From Bugula neritina (taxonomy: Eukaryota; Bryozoa; Gymnolaemata; Cheilostomatida; Bugulidae), in the NCBI GenBank assembly GCA_964035545.1, contig OZ037765.1, positions 1,645,001 to 1,709,000 of the forward strand: a stretch of DNA of 64,000 nt, written 5' to 3'. Made by a program: the position numbers and the translations under genes. Below are positions 61,301 to 64,000 of the stretch, in pieces. The notes beneath the pieces were generated by a model. The model searched no databases. It saw nothing but the letters and a program-made list of their open reading frames with translations, and was not told the DNA's origin. The first letter of the stretch is position 1. The number at the start of each line of letters is the position of its first letter.

Positions 61301-64000
61301 TCTTAATTTTAAAATCTGGGATATTTGTTAACTATATTTTATTGTATATTTATAATTACAAACTTTATAAAGCTTTGTTTTGTCATAGTTGATTCCTCTG
61401 TTGGCTTTACTAAATAATAGCTGACTTCTTTTTTACCAATTTTAGAACAATGCATCAAAACTGCTGCTTGCTATAATGGAAAGTCGTCACGACAGCGAGA
61501 ACGCTGAGAGAATACTTGACATTATGAGCCCCAAACTGCTGGTCAGTTTACCTCACAGCTCTTTTAATAGCGTTTCTGTTTAATGGAATATTTTTCATAT
61601 TTAATTGATTAATTCTAGAGCTCTTTGTTTCTATATATGTGACTTATTTTACATTTTCTTTGATCGATTTTTAATTTATTTGTTCAGTCACCAAGTACAC
61701 ATTATTTAGTCAACTTGGACAGTTGTCTGTGTTATTGCAGGTTGAGGTGACGAAGAACGCCTATCACCAGGGTAACCTCCTAGACGGTGGTGACACGCAG
61801 AGAGATGCAGAGAACTCATCTAAAGAAGTCGGCCACAACATCTATATTCTCGCTCACCAGTTGGCGCAGCACAACCTGGAGCTGGCTGAGCTCTTGCGCT
61901 CAAAACAGAACACCGATGAAGCTCTTATATACTATGCTAAACATACAGCACAAATAGAGGTGAGCTGGTCTTGTGTTTATATACTATGCTAAACTTACCG
62001 CAGAGATAGAGGTGAGACGGTCTTATGTTTATATACTATGCTAAGCATACAGCAGAGATAGAGGTGAGACGGTGATATTAAGGGTATTACAAAAGGAGTT
62101 GGAATAGTTAAAAACTACGTTATATTGGGTAGGGAATATATCTGGTGATAGTAACCATTCTTATGTGTTACTTGACTGTGTGGTGCATGGAAATATTAGA
62201 AGTGTCTGTGCTGGTCACTACAATGTGCCTAGCAACTTTGCATATTATTAGCAAAGTATAGTATTTGTTAATATTATACAGTCTCAGTTTAATCAGCGAG
62301 GAGGTATTATATAGCAAACTGCAGAAAGTTTTCGTCACATGACCTGCTGGTTGTTTCTCTGCAGATTGTTAGAGGGGATCGTACTCTGGAGCCAATAGTT
62401 TTCCCGATCCCCGAGATCTGCGAGTACCTGACGCCAGGAACTAAGGCCAAGGTCTACGCCACGGCTGAGCGGGACGAGCAAGGCAGCAAAGTCGCTGACT
62501 TCTTCGACAGATACGAGGACATGTTTGCGGAGATGAGCTGGCAGAAGAAACTGCGGACAACTCCGTACTTGTGTAAAGCTGCCCAGCACATGGGACTGTG
62601 GAGCACAATCTCGTTCAACTTTGCCGTTCTCATCAACATCTTAGTCGCAGTTCTTTACCCTTTCAGCGAGGAGAGGGAGGAATGTAAGCCCTCCCCTACC
62701 AAGTTGTTATACATACATAAATATGCTGTCAATACTCTAAAACCTTCTAGACTTGACTCGTGTCCCCTATTTTTGCACAAAATTACTTTATGAAAGAAAC
62801 AAAGCCTCTAAGCATGTTCTTTGTTTACATAACGCTCAAAAATGATGAATTAATCACATATCCTGTGCCAACTTTACAGTTTTGAAGCGCAAGTCACGTA
62901 TTTTGTATTTACAGTACAGGAATGGTCGCTGGTGTCGTGGGTTACTCTGTTGCTATCGGCAACCGGTCTCTTCGTTTCAAAGATGTCTCCATTTCTTATA
63001 AAGTTTCTATTTGTGTCTCTGGTAGTGAAGCTCCTTATTCTCATTGGGACTCATCAAACTCTTATATTACTAGGCGCTATGATGGTATGTCTTATATTAC
63101 TAGGCACTATGATGGTATGTCTTATATTACTAGGCACTATGATGGTATGTCTTATATTACTAGGCACTATGATGGTATGTCTTATATTACTAGGCACTAT
63201 GATGGTGTTACACAGTGTTATACAGTATATATTACTCATCAGATTCTTATATTACTCATTAGACTCTGATATCACGCTATGATGGCATATGTGTAAATTA
63301 GTGAGTTACTCTTGTATTTTGAAGGTACTAAACAAGGTCATCTTCATAGCCAGTTTGATGGGTAACAACGGGACGTTTACTAAACCCGTCAGGGTGATAG
63401 TAAATGACGTGGAAACTCTATACCACTTCCTGTTGTTGGGGATTTGTCTTGCGGGGCTCTGTGTACACCCCTTCTTCTACAGTCTGCTGGTAAGTGGTGG
63501 ATACAGAAAGTATAATCTTCATTCATCACAGTCGCTGTCACTTGAATAGGTTTCAGATTTCTAGCATGCACGGTCATTATTACTCATAGTAGCAGTTGCT
63601 GATAGTCATGATCAGTCATAGTATCAGTCACTCATTGTTGTTAGTCATAGTCAAAGTACTAGCAGCTACTCATTGTATTTATAATATTCTTTAACATTTA
63701 GTACTTTTGCCATTTGTCAGTTCCATTGCCATTTGCCAGTTGTATTGCCAGTTGCATTGCTATATGCCATTTGCATTGTCAGTTCCATTGCCATTTGCTT
63801 GTTGATCTCTTCAGTTGCTGGATGTGATATACTACGAAGAGACCATATTCAACGTCATCCGCTCGGTAACCAAGAACATCCGCTCCATTATCCTCACCAC
63901 CATGCTGGCCGTCATTCTCATCTACCTCTTCTCCATAGTCGGCTTTCTCTTCTTCAGAGACGACTTCCGACTGGAGGTGGATAGCGCCCCCGAGTCTCTC
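25278..64000 (+). CDS. ITPR1: Inositol 1,4,5-trisphosphate receptor (IP3R), exons 1-48; 3' end off the window
   Basis: Tetrameric Ca2+-release channel of the endoplasmic reticulum, opened by IP3 and Ca2+. Forty-eight coding exons join with perfect phase to 2442 codons. Human-like landmarks: [14 protein letters not shown] start; beta-trefoil 1 (1-229); MIR/beta-trefoil 2 with RTTGR (267-271); R497, K501 and R504 in RERQKLLR; and YRK (560-562), which together form the complete IP3 site. A long alpha-solenoid region follows; the RIH-associated block [16 protein letters not shown] lies at 1938-1953. Five membrane segments span about 2241 to 2430. The selectivity filter, S6 and the C-terminal coiled coil are beyond the window. 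Most invertebrates have one IP3R, so the symbol only marks the family. Exon 21 has an alternative copy. The larger introns (27937-30667, 34975-37334, 44125-45367, 50432-52973) hold no other gene I can support. Confidence 0.97.
25614..25684 (+). CDS. ITPR1: IP3R exon 2
   Basis: Residues 32-56, [20 protein letters not shown] then KFR. Acceptor TTTGTAG, donor CGAG|GTTGGA. Confidence 0.95.
26841..26959 (+). CDS. ITPR1: IP3R exon 3
   Basis: Residues 56-95, [20 protein letters not shown] and then ASKQSP to LLTKLH, part of the suppressor domain. Donor CAC|GTAAGT. Confidence 0.95.
27761..27850 (+). repeat. 18-bp tandem repeat (5 units) ending in the exon 4 splice acceptor
   Basis: Five units of ACATGGTCTATRTTTAGC. 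The last unit supplies the real acceptor TTTAG and the first exonic C; each earlier unit carries the same TTTAG. A half unit lies just upstream. Confidence 0.95.
27850..27936 (+). CDS. ITPR1: IP3R exon 4
   Basis: Residues 96-124, [20 protein letters not shown] to YGEVVQ. The acceptor TTTAG is the end of an 18-bp tandem repeat whose last unit runs into the first base of this exon. Confidence 0.95.
30668..30826 (+). CDS. ITPR1: IP3R exon 5
   Basis: Residues 125-177, [20 protein letters not shown] through [15 protein letters not shown]. Typical of the Ins145_P3_rec domain. Confidence 0.96.
31245..31400 (+). CDS. ITPR1: IP3R exon 6
   Basis: Residues 178-229, [20 protein letters not shown] through [16 protein letters not shown], the end of beta-trefoil 1. 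Confidence 0.96.
32787..32960 (+). CDS. ITPR1: IP3R exon 7 (IP3-binding RTTGR)
   Basis: Residues 230-287 with [20 protein letters not shown] and [16 protein letters not shown]. The RTTGR loop (267-271) contacts IP3 phosphates in vertebrate structures. Confidence 0.97.
33023..33215 (+). repeat. 23-bp tandem repeat in IP3R intron 7
   Basis: About eight near-perfect units of the type TACAGTATTATTGTATATTG plus TAT, just after exon 7. It does not include the splice junction. Confidence 0.92.
33719..33895 (+). CDS. ITPR1: IP3R exon 8
   Basis: Residues 288-346, [20 protein letters not shown], then [12 protein letters not shown], ending VYTLVP. MIR-type repeat of beta-trefoil 2. Confidence 0.95.
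34105..34284 (+). CDS. ITPR1: IP3R exon 9
   Basis: Residues 347-406 with [11 protein letters not shown] and [18 protein letters not shown], a MIR-repeat signature. Donor AAG|GTAGCT. Confidence 0.96.
34814..34974 (+). CDS. ITPR1: IP3R exon 10
   Basis: Residues 407-459, [20 protein letters not shown] then [19 protein letters not shown]. Links beta-trefoil 2 to the first armadillo-like domain. Confidence 0.96.
37178..37316 (+). repeat. CATATATTACTCATAGT-type repeat before exon 11
   Basis: Alternating units ATATTACTCCTAGTC and ATATTAAACTCATAGTC end about 20 bases before the exon 11 acceptor. Confidence 0.85.
37335..37488 (+). CDS. ITPR1: IP3R exon 11 (IP3-binding basic helix)
   Basis: Residues 460-511. 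[16 protein letters not shown] keeps Arg497, Lys501 and Arg504, which match human Arg504, Lys508 and Arg511 of the IP3 pocket. Confidence 0.97.
37945..38082 (+). CDS. ITPR1: IP3R exon 12
   Basis: Residues 512-557, [15 protein letters not shown] and [16 protein letters not shown]. Confidence 0.96.
39153..39346 (+). CDS. ITPR1: IP3R exon 13 (YRK of the IP3 site)
   Basis: Residues 558-621. YRKNQ supplies the last IP3 contacts (human Tyr567-Lys569). [20 protein letters not shown] follows and is nearly identical to the vertebrate receptor. Confidence 0.97.
39737..39856 (+). CDS. ITPR1: IP3R exon 14
   Basis: Residues 622-661, [20 protein letters not shown] through NADILIVT. Its last bases, CATAGTAACCAG, recur through the minisatellite that fills the next intron. 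Confidence 0.96.
39846..40605 (+). repeat. Minisatellite filling IP3R intron 14, seeded by the exon 14 donor
   Basis: Roughly 20 units of about 35-40 bases, each with CCATAGTAACC followed by a CT-rich tract. The first unit is the end of exon 14 itself, and a unit near 40501 still reads AACCAAGTGAGCGCC, a copy of the exon-donor border. Confidence 0.93.
40768..40985 (+). repeat. GCAGTAAT/GTAGTAAT repeat before exon 15
   Basis: Short imperfect units of TAATGCAGTAATGTAG run to within about 10 bases of the exon 15 acceptor. Confidence 0.88.
40994..41197 (+). CDS. ITPR1: IP3R exon 15
   Basis: Residues 662-729 with an acidic linker ([20 protein letters not shown]) and then [18 protein letters not shown]. 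The donor end GATTACTACAG|GTTAGT is repeated five times. Confidence 0.95.
41187..41296 (+). repeat. 22-bp tandem repeat (5 units) spanning the exon 15 donor
   Basis: Each unit is GATTACTACAG (the exon end) plus GTTAGTTTATA (the intron start), with few changes. Five copies of the splice donor result, and they fill most of the 150-nt intron 15. Confidence 0.95.
41348..41494 (+). CDS. ITPR1: IP3R exon 16
   Basis: Residues 730-778, [17 protein letters not shown] and [20 protein letters not shown]. Confidence 0.97.
41953..42057 (+). CDS. ITPR1: IP3R exon 17
   Basis: Residues 779-813, [20 protein letters not shown] then [14 protein letters not shown]. Donor GA|GTAAGT. Confidence 0.97.
42524..42640 (+). 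repeat. (ACTC)n microsatellite in IP3R intron 17
   Basis: About 20 perfect ACTC units followed by TTTCACTC units. Confidence 0.97.
43120..43420 (+). repeat. TGACACTTGCTAACACATGC-type repeat before exon 18
   Basis: Imperfect units of TGACACTTGC, TGACACATGG and TAACACATGC over about 300 bases of intron 17. Confidence 0.88.
43437..43587 (+). CDS. ITPR1: IP3R exon 18
   Basis: Residues 814-864, starting [19 protein letters not shown], then [14 protein letters not shown] and [10 protein letters not shown]. Confidence 0.96.
43968..44124 (+). CDS. ITPR1: IP3R exon 19
   Basis: Residues 865-916, [20 protein letters not shown] then [10 protein letters not shown] and a less conserved linker. An acceptor-like TATACAG lies at 43938-43944, 23 bases before the one used. 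Confidence 0.94.
45160..45320 (+). repeat. GTCACAATGTCATGCTGGGT repeat in IP3R intron 19
   Basis: About five units of roughly 30 bases, each with GTGTCACA followed by ATGCTGGGT, close before exon 20. Confidence 0.88.
45368..45543 (+). CDS. ITPR1: IP3R exon 20
   Basis: Residues 917-975. A variable Ser/Pro-rich linker with SRKLS leads into [15 protein letters not shown], which is strongly conserved. Donor CAG|GTATAT. Confidence 0.94.
46163..46259 (+). CDS. ITPR1: IP3R exon 21, version A
   Basis: Residues 976-1007, [20 protein letters not shown] then [12 protein letters not shown], which is close to vertebrate IP3R. 97 nt, donor TCTG|GTAAAA. Confidence 0.96.
46573..46665 (+). repeat. Two 10-bp inverted repeats (TGATGTCACA / TGTGACATCA) between the exon 21 copies
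   Basis: Arms 46573-46582 with 46592-46601, and 46635-46644 with 46656-46665, are exact reverse complements. The arms of the two hairpins are also nearly interchangeable. They include CRE-like TGATGTCA/TGACATCA cores, but an RNA-structure role fits the intronic position better. Confidence 0.85.
46821..46917 (+). CDS. ITPR1: IP3R exon 21, version B (candidate mutually exclusive exon)
   Basis: A second 97-nt open stretch with acceptor TGTGTTTTAG and donor GACA|GTAAAG. It has the same phases as version A. It encodes [20 protein letters not shown] followed by [12 protein letters not shown]. It shares F-I-x-D-x-R-x-D-Y-x-I with version A (9 of 32 positions identical), all in the first 19 residues. 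Equal length, phase and core argue for an exon duplication that has diverged. Transcript evidence is not available here, so use is inferred. Confidence 0.7.
47622..47673 (+). CDS. ITPR1: IP3R exon 22
   Basis: Residues 1008-1024, a 52-nt exon [16 protein letters not shown] matching the FEHIEEQAEGIFGG region of vertebrates. Donor AG|GTGAGA. Confidence 0.9.
47987..48152 (+). CDS. ITPR1: IP3R exon 23
   Basis: Residues 1025-1080, [20 protein letters not shown] then [19 protein letters not shown], almost identical to vertebrates. Confidence 0.97.
48392..48538 (+). CDS. ITPR1: IP3R exon 24
   Basis: Residues 1081-1129, [20 protein letters not shown] then [11 protein letters not shown], ending in a variable acidic stretch. 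Confidence 0.96.
49059..49190 (+). CDS. ITPR1: IP3R exon 25 (variable linker)
   Basis: Residues 1130-1173, [20 protein letters not shown] then to NRNYKTIK. A charged, poorly conserved linker placed by phase, splice sites (TTTGAG acceptor, GTAAGA donor) and the YNYR-like end. Confidence 0.85.
49262..49285 (+). CDS. Candidate 24-nt microexon (8 residues)
   Basis: TTCTTCTGCAG precedes ATT GCT ACT ACG AAC TGT ATG AAG, then GTAGTG. It would add IATTNCMK in frame between exons 25 and 26. The acceptor is strong, but a 24-base match could be chance. Confidence 0.3.
49985..50131 (+). CDS. ITPR1: IP3R exon 26
   Basis: Residues 1174-1222 with [20 protein letters not shown] and IPYEK. The donor AAG|GTCGTC is unusually weak, but conservation and phase set the end. 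Confidence 0.94.
50306..50431 (+). CDS. ITPR1: IP3R exon 27
   Basis: Residues 1223-1264, [20 protein letters not shown] then [17 protein letters not shown]. Confidence 0.96.
51225..51242 (+). CDS. Candidate 18-nt microexon (6 residues)
   Basis: ATGGTAG precedes GCA TTA TCC AAT CAG TCG, then a consensus donor GTAAGT. It would add ALSNQS in frame between exons 27 and 28, in a long 2.5-kb intron. Support is limited to the splice signals and frame. Confidence 0.3.
51310..51560 (+). repeat. GTGTCACTCAGGGGTATGTG and GACACTTGTGCAGGTGGTTA repeats
   Basis: Two adjacent short repeat families in intron 27, each with three or four imperfect units. Confidence 0.8.
52974..53174 (+). CDS. ITPR1: IP3R exon 28
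   Basis: Residues 1265-1331 with [20 protein letters not shown] and [20 protein letters not shown]. Confidence 0.96.
53455..53539 (+). repeat. Imperfect direct duplication before exon 29
   Basis: AAACAGGTGCCTCAAAGTGG and AAACAGGTGCCTTCGGGTGG, each followed by TGTAGAGT, recur about 50 bases apart just before the acceptor. Confidence 0.8.
53555..53806 (+). CDS. ITPR1: IP3R exon 29
   Basis: Residues 1332-1415, [20 protein letters not shown] through [13 protein letters not shown]. 252 nt, donor AAG|GTGCTA. Confidence 0.96.
54055..54219 (+). CDS. ITPR1: IP3R exon 30
   Basis: Residues 1416-1470, [20 protein letters not shown] then [14 protein letters not shown]. Confidence 0.97.
54254..54385 (+). 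repeat. 17-bp tandem repeat GAGTATATAGTAGTACT
   Basis: About eight near-perfect units, starting 35 bases after the exon 30 donor. Confidence 0.95.
54766..54979 (+). CDS. ITPR1: IP3R exon 31
   Basis: Residues 1471-1541, [20 protein letters not shown] through [16 protein letters not shown] to [11 protein letters not shown]. Confidence 0.95.
55402..55577 (+). CDS. ITPR1: IP3R exon 32
   Basis: Residues 1542-1600, [20 protein letters not shown] and [18 protein letters not shown] around Ser1584 lines up with the RRDS PKA site (Ser1589) of human IP3R1. Confidence 0.96.
55578..55850 (+). repeat. (CTCA)n microsatellite beginning at the exon 32 donor
   Basis: The donor GTCAGTCACTCACTCACTC grades directly into the CTCA repeat, which runs with interruptions for about 270 bases. 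Confidence 0.92.
56022..56170 (+). CDS. ITPR1: IP3R exon 33
   Basis: Residues 1601-1649, [20 protein letters not shown], then LHRPQILFP and CEKGGFIS. Confidence 0.96.
56492..56603 (+). CDS. ITPR1: IP3R exon 34
   Basis: Residues 1650-1687, [20 protein letters not shown] then [18 protein letters not shown]. Confidence 0.96.
57061..57099 (+). CDS. ITPR1: IP3R exon 35 (39-nt cassette at the SII position)
   Basis: Residues 1688-1700, [13 protein letters not shown], a basic 13-residue exon. It sits where vertebrate IP3R1 carries the alternatively spliced SII segment. Both borders are phase 0, so skipping would keep the frame. Confidence 0.85.
58035..58110 (+). repeat. 19-bp tandem repeat TTGTGACATGACGTATTTC
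   Basis: Four units end 15 bases before the exon 36 acceptor. Each contains a TGACGTA motif. Confidence 0.93.
58125..58295 (+). CDS. ITPR1: IP3R exon 36
   Basis: Residues 1701-1757, [20 protein letters not shown], then a variable linker ending [13 protein letters not shown] at Ser1720 is in the place of the RRES PKA site (Ser1756) of human IP3R1. Confidence 0.95.
58714..58845 (+). CDS. ITPR1: IP3R exon 37
   Basis: Residues 1758-1801, [20 protein letters not shown] then [12 protein letters not shown]. Its 3' end and donor are the first unit of a tandem repeat. Confidence 0.96.
58833..59005 (+). repeat. Tandem repeat spanning the exon 37 donor
   Basis: Units of about 20-23 bases, CAGTGTGACACAG followed by GTGAGTG. 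The first unit is the end of exon 37 plus its donor, and about seven copies follow with small changes; most keep AGGTGA. Confidence 0.93.
59156..59305 (+). repeat. 14-bp repeat ATATTATAGGTCAC before exon 38
   Basis: About nine units, ending roughly 20 bases before the exon 38 acceptor. Confidence 0.92.
59320..59497 (+). CDS. ITPR1: IP3R exon 38
   Basis: Residues 1802-1860, [20 protein letters not shown] then [12 protein letters not shown] and a variable linker. Donor CATG|GTACGT. Confidence 0.95.
59905..59984 (+). CDS. ITPR1: IP3R exon 39
   Basis: Residues 1861-1887, [20 protein letters not shown] then ANETKK, matching the ITEEVRDQLLEA region of vertebrates. Confidence 0.9.
60107..60304 (+). 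CDS. ITPR1: IP3R exon 40 (RIH-associated start)
   Basis: Residues 1888-1953. A variable Glu/Pro-rich linker runs into [20 protein letters not shown] and RELQ, a hallmark of IP3R and RyR. Confidence 0.96.
60541..60741 (+). CDS. ITPR1: IP3R exon 41
   Basis: Residues 1954-2020, [20 protein letters not shown], then [18 protein letters not shown], nearly invariant in the family. Confidence 0.97.
61014..61124 (+). CDS. ITPR1: IP3R exon 42
   Basis: Residues 2021-2057, [20 protein letters not shown] then [17 protein letters not shown]. Confidence 0.97.
61446..61541 (+). CDS. ITPR1: IP3R exon 43
   Basis: Residues 2058-2089, [20 protein letters not shown] then [12 protein letters not shown]. Donor CTG|GTCAGT. 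Confidence 0.96.
61741..61959 (+). CDS. ITPR1: IP3R exon 44
   Basis: Residues 2090-2162, [20 protein letters not shown] through [13 protein letters not shown]. The last 36 nt plus the donor are repeated twice more downstream. Confidence 0.96.
61924..62079 (+). repeat. 52-bp tandem triplication spanning the exon 44 donor
   Basis: Three units at 61924-61975, 61976-62027 and 62028-62079. Each has 36 nt of exon end and 16 nt of intron start, with a good donor GAG|GTGAG in every unit. Confidence 0.96.
62365..62683 (+). CDS. ITPR1: IP3R exon 45 (first membrane segment)
   Basis: Residues 2163-2268. [13 protein letters not shown] and [15 protein letters not shown] lead to [13 protein letters not shown] and the first membrane helix [20 protein letters not shown]. 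Donor GAAT|GTAAGC. Confidence 0.97.
62915..63084 (+). CDS. ITPR1: IP3R exon 46 (second and third membrane segments)
   Basis: Residues 2269-2325, [20 protein letters not shown] then [19 protein letters not shown] and TLILLGAMM. The last 24 nt plus GTATGT form the unit of an in-frame 30-bp repeat. Confidence 0.93.
63061..63210 (+). repeat. 30-bp in-frame tandem repeat (5 units) spanning the exon 46 donor
   Basis: Each unit is the last 24 nt of exon 46 (encoding LILLGxMM) plus GTATGT. Units start at 63061, 63091, 63121, 63151 and 63181. The reading frame stays open through all five. Confidence 0.96.
63325..63489 (+). CDS. ITPR1: IP3R exon 47 (fourth membrane segment)
   Basis: Residues 2326-2380, [20 protein letters not shown] then [20 protein letters not shown]. 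Acceptor TTTTGAAG, donor CTG|GTAAGT. Confidence 0.95.
63711..63800 (+). repeat. CATTGCCATTTGCCAGTT repeat in IP3R intron 47
   Basis: About five imperfect units close before the exon 48 acceptor. Confidence 0.85.
63815..64000 (+). CDS. ITPR1: IP3R exon 48 (fifth membrane segment), cut by the window edge
   Basis: Residues 2381-2442, [20 protein letters not shown] then [20 protein letters not shown] and an acidic luminal start. The frame is open to the last base. Confidence 0.96.
   Translation, partial: MLDVIYYEETIFNVIRSVTKNIRSIILTTMLAVILIYLFSIVGFLFFRDDFRLEVDSAPESL

Overview
This is an AT-rich, intron-rich animal (metazoan) nuclear DNA window. It has no operons or prokaryotic signals. Its genes are split into many short exons with GT..AG borders. 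The encoded proteins are slow-evolving and close to human versions of animal signalling proteins. The C-tail of the kinase resembles protostome or other invertebrate PKA. I cannot name the phylum from this sequence; a slow-evolving invertebrate is the most I can support.

Layout. (1) Positions 1-15367, minus strand: an almost complete gene for the catalytic subunit of cAMP-dependent protein kinase (PKA-C). It has 10 coding exons in the mature frame plus a duplicate of exon 6, and it lacks only the last codons, which lie off the left edge. (2) 15368-18525: a head-to-head intergenic space with no gene I can support. (3) 18526-20833, plus strand: a small four-exon gene for a 148-residue SAM-domain protein that looks like SAMD15. 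(4) 20834-25246: an AT-rich intergenic stretch with simple repeats. (5) 25278-64000, plus strand: the first 48 coding exons (2442 codons, continuous in frame) of an inositol 1,4,5-trisphosphate receptor (IP3R). It runs from the initiator ATG to just after the fifth membrane helix; pore and C-terminus lie off the right edge. All exon borders were placed by hand from splice signals, phase and family conservation, and every exon joins the next in frame.

The two large genes are partners in second-messenger signalling: PKA responds to cAMP and is known to phosphorylate vertebrate IP3R, which releases Ca2+ from the endoplasmic reticulum. Their adjacency may be chance.

The most interesting signals are the following. 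(a) Two interchangeable 127-nt versions of the PKA catalytic-loop exon. (b) Two 97-nt versions of one IP3R exon with the same phase and a shared F-I-x-D-x-R-x-D-Y core, separated by an intron holding paired 10-bp stems. (c) A recurring class of tandem repeat in the IP3R gene whose unit spans an exon-intron border, so the splice donor itself is multiplied. One of these is an in-frame 30-bp unit inside a membrane segment. (d) A short acceptor-side repeat, candidate microexons, and PKA sites in IP3R changed to Lys-Lys forms.
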